Below, piece after piece: positions 54,401 to 62,945 of a DNA stretch of 64,000 nt; within the stretch, counting starts at the first letter, position 1; each line of letters begins with the position of its first letter. The notes beneath the pieces were generated by a model that was given only the letters and a program-made list of their open reading frames with translations, was not told the DNA's origin and did not search any database. This DNA comes from Brevibacterium siliguriense. GTDB taxonomy: Bacteria > Actinomycetota > Actinomycetes > Actinomycetales > Brevibacteriaceae. The stretch spans positions 620,001 to 684,000 of the forward strand of contig NZ_LT629766.1 in assembly GCF_900105315.1 (NCBI RefSeq). The letters run 5' to 3'. The position numbers and the translations under genes are program-made.

Positions 54401-55064
54401 GATCGGTGGGAAGACGGTCCACCAGATCGGGCTGCCTTACCACTGGGGCGTGGGCGGTCAGGGTGCCGTTGTCGAAGGCGATTCCGCCAACGACCTGCTC
54501 GGTGTGACGATGGACCCCAACGTCTACATCCAGAATAGCAAGTACGTGGCCGGTACGATCATGCCCGGCCGCCGCCCTCGTGGACCCGAACTCGTCGACT
54601 TCGTCGAGAAGTACCAACGCGAGGCGGGACTCAGCCCCGAATCCGGCAACCAGCAGGTCACTGTGTCCGCCGAGGATGTCGAGACGTCCAATGCCGCTGG
54701 ACAGGGTCGCAGCGCCGGTGGGCACGCTCACCGAGGCGGTGATTCGGCCGTCGGCGTCACCCCCGGCAGGACCTTAGACGGGGGAGCTCAGGGACGCTCT
54801 GATCGGGACGGCACGACCGCCTCGGCGACGGTCGACAGTGCCGAGGATCGCAGCGGCAGGATCACCATCGAACCCGCCGAGGCTTCCGAATCTGCCGAGA
54901 CGGCCGTGGCGAACCGCGCCGACGACGGGGACCCCAGCGACGGCGAACCCGACCACGGACGGCACGCCGACGGCAGTGCGATCGCCGAAACCGAGGTGGC
55001 CGAGGCGGAAGCTCGCGCCCGCGCAGCTCGGGAACGGCAGGAGAACGAGGAGGAGGACGACTGA
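51492..55064 (+). CDS. fdhG: Formate dehydrogenase alpha subunit with selenocysteine (in-frame UGA at 52056-52058)
   Basis: The 1190-codon molybdopterin enzyme reads through one UGA. A 4Fe-4S motif lies at the N-terminus (C50, C53, C57, C85). Codon 189 is TGA in the context QARI-U-HSATVPSLGTSFGRG, which matches the selenocysteine-His site of FdnG/FdhG. The frame is identical on both sides (52056 and 52080 are both in the frame of 51492), so this is recoding, not a frameshift. Molybdopterin-binding domains continue to about residue 1040. Residues 1045-1190 form a disordered Gly/Ala/Asp/Glu tail absent from most homologues. No twin-arginine signal is visible at the N-terminus from ATG 51492. 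It is translationally coupled to the FeS subunit. Confidence 0.93.
52071..52087 (+). promoter_or_regulatory. SECIS-like hairpin just after the selenocysteine UGA
   Basis: GTTCCC (52071-52076) pairs with GGGAAC (52082-52087) around an AGTTT loop containing GU. It starts 12 bases after the UGA, which fits the bacterial SECIS position bound by SelB. The part of the stem nearer the UGA could extend through weaker pairs. Confidence 0.7.
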
Positions 55065-56191
55065 TGTCGACACCGACGATCGATGATGGCACCTTGGCGG
55101 ACGGCCACTGGCACGATTCCGCGCACAGCCGCAAAGGATTCTTCACCGACACCTCGATCTGCATCGGCTGCAAGGCCTGCGAGGTCGCGTGCAAGGAATG
55201 GAACCACAACCCACAGGACGGCACCTTCGAACTGCTGGGCTCGTCGTACGACAACACGGGCAGCCTCGGCGCGAACACCTGGCGGCACGTCGCGTTCATC
55301 GAACAGGATTCCGAACGCATCGAGAAGGCACGGGAGTCCGGACGCAAGCTCGTCAATCTCGGCATGCCCACCATCCGCCCGCGCACCGATGAGAACGCCG
55401 GTGCGCAGCCGCTGGACGGTGCCTTGGGTGCCGCGGCCGAGGGACGGACCTCCGCCGGACTGCCGACGACTCCTGAACTGGGGGTCGATCTGCTGGCACC
55501 CGGAGTCCTGGAACCGACCGACCTGTCGAACGTCGATACGACACCCCCGGACACCGCGGACTTCCGGTGGCTGATGTCCTCCGACGTGTGCAAACACTGC
55601 ACGCACGCCGGCTGCCTCGACGTGTGTCCGACCGGTGCGCTCTTCCGCACCGAATTCGACACCGTCGTCGTCCAGAATGATGTCTGCAACGGCTGCGGAA
55701 CCTGCGTGGCCGGCTGCCCCTTCGGCGTCATCGAACGCCGAGACGACGGCACGATCAATACCCCCACTGACCGGGATGATCGCAAGGCCGCGGACATGGA
55801 TGTGCCGAACGCGGGCACGGCGAACAAGTGCACCCTCTGCTACGACCGCCTCGTTGAGGGTCAGGAACCGGCCTGCGCCCAGACCTGCCCGACTCAGTCG
55901 ATCAAGTTCGGCGATCGGCAGGACATGGTCGACCAGGCGCACGACCGCGTGGCCGAGCTCCATGCGAAGGGCCTGACCGAGGCCCGCCTGTACGGCGCGA
56001 ACCCGAAAGACGGGGTCGGCGGCACCGGATCCGTGTTCCTCCTCCTCGACGAACCCGAGGTCTACGGTCTGCCGCCGGATCCGCGGGTCGCGACGAAGGA
56101 CCTGCCGAAGATGTACGCCAACGCCGGGATCGCGGCGCTGGGCATGGTCGCCGCGGCCGGACTGGCGTTCCTCGGGAGCCGCCGTTCATGA
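55064..56191 (+). CDS. fdhH: Formate dehydrogenase iron-sulfur (beta) subunit
   Basis: The 375 residues have four ferredoxin-type Cys clusters: CIGCKACEVACKEW (about 27-40), CKHCTHAGCLDVCP (about 177-190), CNGCGTCVAGCP (about 209-220) and CTLCYDRLVEGQ ... CAQTCP (about 254-274). A C-terminal hydrophobic helix (about 348-370) anchors it. Between the first and second cluster lies an insertion of over 100 residues, partly Pro/Thr-rich. It passes electrons from the selenoenzyme to the membrane subunit. Its ATG overlaps the alpha-subunit stop by one base. Confidence 0.92.
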   Translation: MSTPTIDDGTLADGHWHDSAHSRKGFFTDTSICIGCKACEVACKEWNHNPQDGTFELLGSSYDNTGSLGANTWRHVAFIEQDSERIEKARESGRKLVNLGMPTIRPRTDENAGAQPLDGALGAAAEGRTSAGLPTTPELGVDLLAPGVLEPTDLSNVDTTPPDTADFRWLMSSDVCKHCTHAGCLDVCPTGALFRTEFDTVVVQNDVCNGCGTCVAGCPFGVIERRDDGTINTPTDRDDRKAADMDVPNAGTANKCTLCYDRLVEGQEPACAQTCPTQSIKFGDRQDMVDQAHDRVAELHAKGLTEARLYGANPKDGVGGTGSVFLLLDEPEVYGLPPDPRVATKDLPKMYANAGIAALGMVAAAGLAFLGSRRS

Positions 56192-57480
56192 GCACCTCAG
56201 AATACGATTCCTACCGCCCACCCGAGCCAGAAGGCGGACGCAGGAAACGTCGCCGAGGCGGCCGTGGAGGTCCCGGCGGATCTGACGGTTCCGGTGGTCG
56301 ACGGGGTGGTCGCGGCGGCGGATGGAAGAACCGCGGAGCTGACGGCAACCGTGAGATGCCGATGGTCGAGGACGTCGAGTTCACCTCGTATTACGGTCGA
56401 CCGATCGTCAAGGCTCCGCCGTGGGGCGATGAGATCGGTGCGTACCTGTTCCTCGGAGGACTGGCCGGGGGGTCGTCTCTGCTGGGCTTCGGCGCGCAGA
56501 TGACCGGTCGTCCGGGTCTGCGTATCGCCTCCAGGATGACCGCGATCGCTGCGACCGGCATCGGCGGCGTTGCACTCGTGGCCGACCTCGGCAGGCCCGA
56601 ACGGTTCCTCAACATGATGCGCGTCGTCAAGATCTCTTCGCCGATGAGCCTGGGTACCTGGATCCTCTCAGCCTTCGGTGTCGGATCGGGAGTGACCTTC
56701 GCGATCGAACTCGACCGGATCACGGGTGAGAAGCTGCTGCCCCTGGGGCCGCTGCGGAAGGTGCTCCATGGCATGGAGACGTCTGCTGCAGTTGAGTCCG
56801 CTTTCTTTGCCACACCGCTTGCCGCCTATACCGCCGTGCTTCTGGGCGCGACGGCCGTTCCGACCTGGAACGCCGCCGGCCGCAATGGTCTGCCGTACGT
56901 GTTCGTATCCTCTGCTTCGATGGCTGCCGGAGGCGCCGCGATGGCATTGGCGCCGGTGGCCGAGACCGGACCGGCCAGGCTGCTCGCTCTTGCTGGTACC
57001 GCCGGTGAGGCCTATGCGATGTCGGCGATGAAGAAGAACATGCACCCGGCCGAGGTCGATCCGATGGACGATGGCGAACCGGGCCGCAAGCTCCACCGCG
57101 CCGAGAAGCTGCTCATCGCCGGAGCCGTCGGTGCCGCCGCAGTCGAGGTGGGCGCGCGCGTGTTCGGGAAGAAGCTGGCCCGGGGTTCCGGTACGACGGG
57201 TGCTTCGGGTGTGGCTGGCGCAGTTGCCGAGGCTGTCGGAAGTGCAGGCTCTGTTGGAGTCGCCAAGCGGAGTTGGAAGACGCGTGCCGTCCTGCGAGGG
57301 CTGTCCGTCGTCTCTGGTGCGGCACTTGCTGCCGCCTCGGCGTACACGCGTTTCGGAGTACTCGAGGCCGGAATCGAATCGACGAAGGACCCGCGCCACG
57401 TGGTCGAACCGCAGCGCGCCCGCCTCGAAGATCGTCGGGCTCGCGGCATCACCGACGACTCCATCACTACCGGCCGGTAG
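56188..57480 (+). CDS. NrfD/PsrC-type membrane subunit of formate dehydrogenase
   Basis: The 430 residues have a Gly/Arg-rich basic N-terminus (about 1-55), then about eight hydrophobic segments with the NrfD features YLFLGGLAGGSSLLG and LVADLGRPERFLNMMRVVK. It replaces the cytochrome b subunit of classical FdnI and would exchange electrons with the quinone pool. The start overlaps the FeS-subunit stop by 4 bases. The C-terminal third is Ala/Gly-rich with a charged end. Confidence 0.85.
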   Translation: MSTSEYDSYRPPEPEGGRRKRRRGGRGGPGGSDGSGGRRGGRGGGWKNRGADGNREMPMVEDVEFTSYYGRPIVKAPPWGDEIGAYLFLGGLAGGSSLLGFGAQMTGRPGLRIASRMTAIAATGIGGVALVADLGRPERFLNMMRVVKISSPMSLGTWILSAFGVGSGVTFAIELDRITGEKLLPLGPLRKVLHGMETSAAVESAFFATPLAAYTAVLLGATAVPTWNAAGRNGLPYVFVSSASMAAGGAAMALAPVAETGPARLLALAGTAGEAYAMSAMKKNMHPAEVDPMDDGEPGRKLHRAEKLLIAGAVGAAAVEVGARVFGKKLARGSGTTGASGVAGAVAEAVGSAGSVGVAKRSWKTRAVLRGLSVVSGAALAAASAYTRFGVLEAGIESTKDPRHVVEPQRARLEDRRARGITDDSITTGR

Positions 57481-57683
57481 GCGCGCGGGCGAAAGCATCC
57501 CGCACCGTTCGTGCTGGCGCCTCCACTCAGGAGCACCTCCTACAGATGGCTCAGCTTCCATCACCGTTCGCGCCAAAACACCTCGGTGCAGCGGGTGGTT
57601 ATGTCGCTAATGGTGACCGAGGCCCGGAGGACTGCCGCGACCCGGCAATATAGCTTGCGAAATACTACGTACTGAGTAGGCTG

Positions 57684-57911
57684 ATGAGTCCTATGAAGAA
57701 GTTGCTCAAGGATCGTCAGAGCCTGAGAAGTGCTGTGCTTATAGCACTGCTCTTCCCACTCGTCTACTTCGGCATGCATCTGCTCGGTTGGGGCAACGAT
57801 TCATTCAACTGGTGGCAGACAGTGTTGGGCGGCCTCTTCACCGGCGCCTTCTACTGGTTCTTCACATCCAGCTTCCGCCAGTTCCGCGACGAGGACGTCA
57901 CCCCACGCTGA
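57684..57911 (+). CDS. Small two-helix membrane protein
   Basis: The 75 residues have two hydrophobic helices (about 16-33, SAVLIALLFPLVYFGMHL, and about 45-62, VLGGLFTGAFYWFFTSS) and a charged end. ATG 57684 or ATG 57693 may be the start. I do not recognise the family. It lies alone between formate dehydrogenase and a convergent amidohydrolase. Coding status is supported by the hydrophobic pattern only. Confidence 0.55.
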   Translation: MSPMKKLLKDRQSLRSAVLIALLFPLVYFGMHLLGWGNDSFNWWQTVLGGLFTGAFYWFFTSSFRQFRDEDVTPR

Positions 57912-57988
57912 GCAGGTATCGCGGTGACGCCGAGCCGCAGCCCCGCCATCTGAAGAAACGGACTGCGGGCAATGGCTCTTCTTCCAAG

Positions 57989-59635
57989 TCAGCCATCTAC
58001 GACTGAATCAGTGTTCCTCCACACCACCTCACCGTCGACGAAGGTGGCACGCACCTGCGCCTCGAGTAGTCGGTCTTGATCATCGGAGAAGGGATCGACG
58101 TCGAGAACGACGAGGTTGGCACGACCCCCTGGGGTGATCCGGCCAATGCCGTCGGCGAATCCCCCTGCCAGCGCCGAGGTATGCGTGAGCGCACCCAATG
58201 CTTGGGCTGGCGTGAAGGCTCGCTCCGGATGATAGCTGCTATCCCCAGGTTCTAGTGCCGAGCGGGTGGTCAAGGCGATGAAGAGGTTGTGCGACATCTG
58301 ATGCGGTGCCGTCGGCGCATCCGTGCCCAGAGCAATGTGGACTCCGGCTTTTCGGAACTTCTGCCACGGGAACCCGCTCTCGGCGCGTTGCCCTCCGAGC
58401 ACCGTCATCCAATTGCCCATGATCGCCGGATCGCAGTGCACCGGCTGCATCGATGCAACGACGCCGAGGCCGGCCATGCGTGCGATCGTCTCATCGGTCA
58501 CCGACTCGAGGTGTTCGATCCGCGGGGACCGGATTCGGGGTCCATTGACGCGCACGCATTCGGCCACAAGGTCGAGAGCGATCTCACTGGCGTGGTCACC
58601 GATGGCGTGCATTGCAAGCTCGAGTCCATGAGCATCGGCAGCGACAGCGACCGGAGCCGCCGATTCGAACGACCAGATCGGCCCGGCATGAGTGCCGTCG
58701 ACATAAGGATCGCGCATGGCTGCAGTGCAGGCATCGATGACGCCATCGAGAATGAACTTCACACCGACGATGCGGAACCATTCGGAGCCAGCGAGGTCGG
58801 CGAACTGGTCGCGAACCTCGGCGGCCCGCGCGACAGCGGCGAGATCGCGGGTCGGATCGCCGGTGGGCCGAAGCAGCCAGTGAGCGGTAACCGGAAACGG
58901 CAGTCGTCCGTCCCTCTCGAGTCGACGGCGGAAAGTCGCCGCCTCTGTCTCGCCCACCGCCATGTCGGTCGCCGATGTAACTCCGTTCTCCAGATAGACG
59001 CGGAAAGCGCTGTCGAGAAAACGATCACGATCTTCATCGGTCGTGACGGACTCGAGATAGGACCATGCGTACTCGATGGCTGCATTCTCGAGCAGGAACC
59101 CGGTCGCCTGCCCCTGCCCATTCCGGACGATTTCGCCGCCGTGCGGGTTCGGTGTCGCCTCTGTGATGCCCATGGCCTCAAGCGCTGCTGTATTCACCCA
59201 AGCGGAATGCACATCATTGGAGTCGAGGAGCACGGGGACGTCGCTGACCACCTCGTCGATCATGTCAGCCGTGGGCCGCTCGCCGGGGATGGCGTCGAAC
59301 ATCCAACCCGAGCCCAGCACGCACGGGGCCTCGGGCTGCTCCTGTCGCTTGAGCGCCAGGCGCTCTTGGATCTCCTCGAGACTCGTGCAGTCACGCAGCT
59401 GAACTTTGTCCAGCGTCTGGCCGAGCATCATCATGTGCGTGTGTCCCTCGACGAATCCGGGAGCGAGGAGGCCGCCTTCGAGGTCGATCCGCTGCGCGGA
59501 GTCTCCCGCGATCTCGAGGACTGCGGAGGCTTCACCGACGGCAAGGATGCGACCGGAATCGACTGCCACCGCTTCACCGATCGGCGCGTGTTGATCTCCG
59601 GTGAAGACAGCGGCATTCTCATAGACCGTGGTCAT
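57989..59635 (-). CDS. Amidohydrolase, YtcJ/DUF-type (metal-dependent hydrolase)
   Basis: The 548 residues have an amidohydrolase fold: the N-terminal FVEGHTHMMMLG (His-x-His metal site), HAIGDHASEIALDL and IEHLESV histidines in the middle, and LGTDAPTAPHQM (final Asp). The N- and C-termini form the composite beta sandwich. The substrate, probably an amide or cyclic amide, is unknown. Its ATG overlaps the MFS transporter stop by 4 bases, so the pair forms an operon. The TetR gene is divergent. Confidence 0.88.
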   Translation of the reverse strand: MTTVYENAAVFTGDQHAPIGEAVAVDSGRILAVGEASAVLEIAGDSAQRIDLEGGLLAPGFVEGHTHMMMLGQTLDKVQLRDCTSLEEIQERLALKRQEQPEAPCVLGSGWMFDAIPGERPTADMIDEVVSDVPVLLDSNDVHSAWVNTAALEAMGITEATPNPHGGEIVRNGQGQATGFLLENAAIEYAWSYLESVTTDEDRDRFLDSAFRVYLENGVTSATDMAVGETEAATFRRRLERDGRLPFPVTAHWLLRPTGDPTRDLAAVARAAEVRDQFADLAGSEWFRIVGVKFILDGVIDACTAAMRDPYVDGTHAGPIWSFESAAPVAVAADAHGLELAMHAIGDHASEIALDLVAECVRVNGPRIRSPRIEHLESVTDETIARMAGLGVVASMQPVHCDPAIMGNWMTVLGGQRAESGFPWQKFRKAGVHIALGTDAPTAPHQMSHNLFIALTTRSALEPGDSSYHPERAFTPAQALGALTHTSALAGGFADGIGRITPGGRANLVVLDVDPFSDDQDRLLEAQVRATFVDGEVVWRNTDSVVDG

Positions 59636-60897
59636 GGTGTCCTTTCGTGGATTTCTGTGGTCTGATCGAGGCTGTTGAGCGTCTTCTCTACGCGGGTCGA
59701 GACCCGTGCGATGAGCACCGTCGGAATGATGAGGACGAAGCTGACGGTGCCCATGATCAGTCCGAAGTTCGGAATTCCGACACCGTCGATGATCCAGGCT
59801 CCGATGATCGGGGCGAAGCTCGAACCGACGATGTAGGCTCCGACCAGCGGTCCTGACCAGGTCCCTCGCGCGTCGAGTCCGGCGGCGGTGGCGATGAAGA
59901 GTGTAAAGGCGAAGGCGTAGAGGGTGTTCACCGCGATGATGAGAGTGGCGAGCATTGCGGGGTCCGTCTCCACACCGATCCAGATCTTGATCGCTCCTCC
60001 GAGTGCCAGTGCGATGCCCAAGGGCAGGGCGCGTCCGATTCGGCTGCCGAGCAGGGTCACAGCGAGCATTGCTCCGGCACCGATGCCCGCAGCCGCGCTG
60101 AGCGCGAAGCCGAGGGTCTGATCGGACATGCCGACCGCATCACCGAGGGTCGGGGCCAGTGTCCACACCGAATCCTCGCTGGTTCCCCATAGGGGGAAGA
60201 CGATGAGGACGCCGATTCCTGCGAGGATGACCGCGCGCGGGGACCGTGATCGACTCGACGAATGCTTCGCCTCGGCTTTGGTTTCGGCGAGCACCTCGGT
60301 CGTCGATGTTTCAGGTGTGCTCGGCAGCCAAATCGTCACGGCGAGGCTGATCAGCGATAGCAGGGCCAGAGAACCGAAAACGGTGGTCTGGGCCAAGCCG
60401 AGGATGGGAATGACGGCGAGGACGACCATGACGAGGAGCCGGTTGACGACTCCGGACGATGCGCTGACCCGGTTGGGGTTCCGCAGTGCGGCAATCGCCG
60501 CGCCCGAGGTCGATACCGCAGTGCCGAGTCCCGCCGAGCCGATGAGGAAGCTGACGACGATGAGCGCTGTGGGTCCGGTGACCAGCGCAGCGACGAGAAA
60601 GGCAATAGTCGCAATGCCGAGTCCGCTGACGGCGATGGTGCGTCTCCTGGCCCCGGCTGCGGCACGGGAGGTCGCTAACCCGATGATCGCCGAAGTGAAG
60701 AGTCCCCAGGTGAGGATGTTGCCTGAGGCGACGACGTCGAATCCGATCTGCTCGAAGACCGACATGATCAGAGGGGCGAGGTTGGCCAGCATGAGTCCAG
60801 CGAGAGAGACGAGGAAGACCGCACTTCCATTTCGCGGCCCGAGGGGCACCCGAGGATCGTCCGGTGACGGCGGTGCGGAAGTGAAGGTGGAACTCAT
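59632..60897 (-). CDS. MFS transporter
   Basis: The 421 residues contain about 12 hydrophobic segments and a cytoplasmic loop of basic residues between helices 6 and 7 (about 205-225, rich in Ser/Arg). It probably carries the substrate or product of the coupled amidohydrolase. It starts at ATG 60897 and is divergent from the TetR regulator 167 bases away. Confidence 0.87.
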   Translation of the reverse strand: MSSTFTSAPPSPDDPRVPLGPRNGSAVFLVSLAGLMLANLAPLIMSVFEQIGFDVVASGNILTWGLFTSAIIGLATSRAAAGARRRTIAVSGLGIATIAFLVAALVTGPTALIVVSFLIGSAGLGTAVSTSGAAIAALRNPNRVSASSGVVNRLLVMVVLAVIPILGLAQTTVFGSLALLSLISLAVTIWLPSTPETSTTEVLAETKAEAKHSSSRSRSPRAVILAGIGVLIVFPLWGTSEDSVWTLAPTLGDAVGMSDQTLGFALSAAAGIGAGAMLAVTLLGSRIGRALPLGIALALGGAIKIWIGVETDPAMLATLIIAVNTLYAFAFTLFIATAAGLDARGTWSGPLVGAYIVGSSFAPIIGAWIIDGVGIPNFGLIMGTVSFVLIIPTVLIARVSTRVEKTLNSLDQTTEIHERTP

Positions 60898-60936
60898 AGG
60901 GCGGCCCCTTTGCCAGTGAAAGTCACACGTATTAAA

Positions 60937-60949
60937 CGAAAAGTTTTCG
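60937..60949. promoter_or_regulatory. Palindromic operator candidate between the MFS and tetR genes
   Basis: CGAAAA and TTTTCG flank a single G; a second weaker repeat, CATAG-N8-CTATG, lies at 60954-60971. This is the usual place for a TetR-family operator controlling both sides. Confidence 0.5.
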
Positions 60950-61064
60950 GTTACATAGAATAGTGCCTATGCAACGAGACCTTGTCAATGCGTACGCGAG
61001 TCGCGATGCGTCCAGTGTTCGGGCCCTCTGGGCGTCCGGACGTCCTTGAGGAAGTGAGCGCTTC

Positions 61065-61706
61065 ATGGCACGACCTAGTTCCCCACTACTGAGCCGGGAG
61101 AAGATCGGACGCGCGGCAATCGGGATGATCGATGACGGCGGTGAGCTCAAGATCCAGCCGCTGGCCAAGGAGCTTGGGGTCAGTTTGTCCTCGATCTACC
61201 ATCATGTCGACGGACGTGAGGGGGTCATCCACGCGATGCGCGAGGTCCTCAGCGCCGAATACGCCTTGAACATCCCTGATCAGGGATCTTGGAAAGAAGA
61301 TCTGAAGGCGAAGATGGATTCGCTATGGCGCCTCTACTCGGACCATCCGCGGGTGATGATCCACCTGCTCGGGGTCACGGTTGAGGAGCCCAGGACATTG
61401 ACTCTCTATGAGTCCCTCATCGACGTGTTGGTCAGTGCGGGTGTGCCGGAGACTGAGCTTCTCACGACAATCGAGGTGCTTGACGCATTCGCCTTTGGAG
61501 CCGCGCTCGACGCATTGTCCCCGCAGGTCATCTTCTCTCCTGAGTCAGAGGATTCTCGGCTCACCAAATTGATCGAGAATCACCCTGCGGGCGCCGAGCG
61601 GAATCACCTGCTATACCGACGTGGTCTCGACTTCATCATCGCCGGCATCGAGGCGGGGATCCCCCAGTCCCAGCCCCTCACCGCACGTACACGCTCGAAC
61701 CGGTGA
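61065..61706 (+). CDS. TetR family transcriptional regulator
   Basis: The 213 residues have an N-terminal HTH (about 9-55, with LAKELGVSLSSIYHHVDGRE) and a helical ligand-binding C-terminal domain. It likely represses the divergent MFS/amidohydrolase operon. Its 3' end overlaps the convergent selD stop by 29 bases, so the two genes share DNA at their ends. Confidence 0.88.
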   Translation: MARPSSPLLSREKIGRAAIGMIDDGGELKIQPLAKELGVSLSSIYHHVDGREGVIHAMREVLSAEYALNIPDQGSWKEDLKAKMDSLWRLYSDHPRVMIHLLGVTVEEPRTLTLYESLIDVLVSAGVPETELLTTIEVLDAFAFGAALDALSPQVIFSPESEDSRLTKLIENHPAGAERNHLLYRRGLDFIIAGIEAGIPQSQPLTARTRSNR

Positions 61707-62664
61707 CGACCTCGCCGATGATCGGGTGGCCAGGCAGTTCGCCGACGACAAGCAGCCCGCCGGAGGTCTGTGCATCGGCCAGAAGCAGCAGGTCGTCCTC
61801 GGTCACAGAATCATCCGTGGTCAGATGAGGCCGCACCCAGTCGAGGTTTCGCCGGGTTCCGCCGGACACATACCCGGCCGCGATCGACTCGTCGACACCG
61901 CCGAGGCGGGGCACCGCAGACGCATCGATGACCGCTCCGACCCCGGAGGCACGGGCCATCTTGAACAGATGGCCGAGCAGACCGAAGCCGGTGACATCCG
62001 TCGCCGCCCGCACACCAGCAGCCACGGCCGCCCGCGCAGCCTCGGCATTGAGTGCAGTCATCGTGGCAATCGCCTCATCGAAACGATCACCCGTGACCTT
62101 GTGTCGATTATTGAGGATTCCCACGCCGATCGGCTTGGTCAAGGTCAGGGGCAGTCCCGCCTCGGCGGCATCATTGCGCATGAGCTCATCTGGGTGGGCC
62201 ACACCGGTCACGGCCATCCCATACTTCGGTTCGGGATCATCGATCGAATGCCCACCGGCGACGGGGCAGTTCGCCTGCGCCGCAACATCGAGCCCGCCAC
62301 GCAGAACCTCGGTGAGCAGCTCCATCGGCAGCTTCTCCCGCGGCCACCCGACGAGGTTGATCGCCGTGACCGGTGTACCGCCCATCGCGTAGATATCGGA
62401 GAGTGCATTGGCTGCGGCGATCCGTCCCCAGTCGTAGGCATCGTCGATGACCGGGGTGAAGAAGTCAGCCGTGGAAAGCACCGCGAGGTCATCACGGACT
62501 CGCACCGCCGAGGCATCATCGCCGTCATCGAGGCCGACGAGGACATCTGGACCGGGCTGACCGACCAGCCCGCGGACCGCATCCTCGAGCTCGCCAGGCG
62601 GGATCTTGCAGGCACATCCTCCACCGTGGGCGAACGAGGTCAGACGGTCATGAGTCGCAGTCAT
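61678..62664 (-). CDS. selD: Selenide, water dikinase SelD
   Basis: This 328-residue PurM-like enzyme makes selenophosphate from selenide and ATP. The catalytic N-terminal motif is visible: GGGCACK with Cys17 and Lys20, in the same positions as in E. coli SelD. The Cys version is used and no UGA is present, so SelD itself is not a selenoprotein. The ATP-binding DFFTPVIDDAYDWGRIAAAN motif follows, with VTGFGLLGHL in the C-terminal domain. It is divergent from the tRNA-Sec gene 123 bases away and supplies selenium for tRNA charging by SelA. Confidence 0.95.
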   Translation of the reverse strand: MTATHDRLTSFAHGGGCACKIPPGELEDAVRGLVGQPGPDVLVGLDDGDDASAVRVRDDLAVLSTADFFTPVIDDAYDWGRIAAANALSDIYAMGGTPVTAINLVGWPREKLPMELLTEVLRGGLDVAAQANCPVAGGHSIDDPEPKYGMAVTGVAHPDELMRNDAAEAGLPLTLTKPIGVGILNNRHKVTGDRFDEAIATMTALNAEAARAAVAAGVRAATDVTGFGLLGHLFKMARASGVGAVIDASAVPRLGGVDESIAAGYVSGGTRRNLDWVRPHLTTDDSVTEDDLLLLADAQTSGGLLVVGELPGHPIIGEVVTGSSVYVR

Positions 62665-62787
62665 ATCCGGAGACTAACACTCGCGTGGTGGGGCCGTCAC
62701 CAGGTCCGACGAGCGTCCATATCTCGACGGATGGCCCACTTCAACGGGCGCTGAGAGCACCTGTCGTCCCGCGATAGGATGACAGGT

Positions 62788-62882
62788 GGAGGCGTCCGTG
62801 TCCTGGTGGGCACCCTGGTCTTCAAAACCAGTGAGACCGAGTATCTCGGTCTGGCGGGTTCGATTCCCGTCCGCCTCCGCCA
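62788..62882 (+). tRNA. selC: Selenocysteine tRNA, anticodon UCA
   Basis: This 95-base tRNA has a long variable arm. The acceptor stem GGAGGCG (62788-62794) pairs with CGCCTCC (62872-62878), then discriminator G and an encoded CCA (62880-62882). The D stem has 6 bp (62798-62803 with 62808-62813) and a 4-base loop, a hallmark of tRNA-Sec. Anticodon TCA lies at 62822-62824. The variable arm has an 8-bp stem (62834-62841 with 62845-62852). The T arm is GCGGG-TTCGATT-CCCGT with one wobble. The acceptor-plus-T stack has 13 layers, with either an 8-5 split containing a U-C mismatch or a 7-6 split. Confidence 0.97.
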
Positions 62883-62945
62883 ACCGTCCCGTGGTCACGC
62901 CGGCCAGGTGTCACCGCCATGATTCCGCACCGAGGAGGAGGTCAG

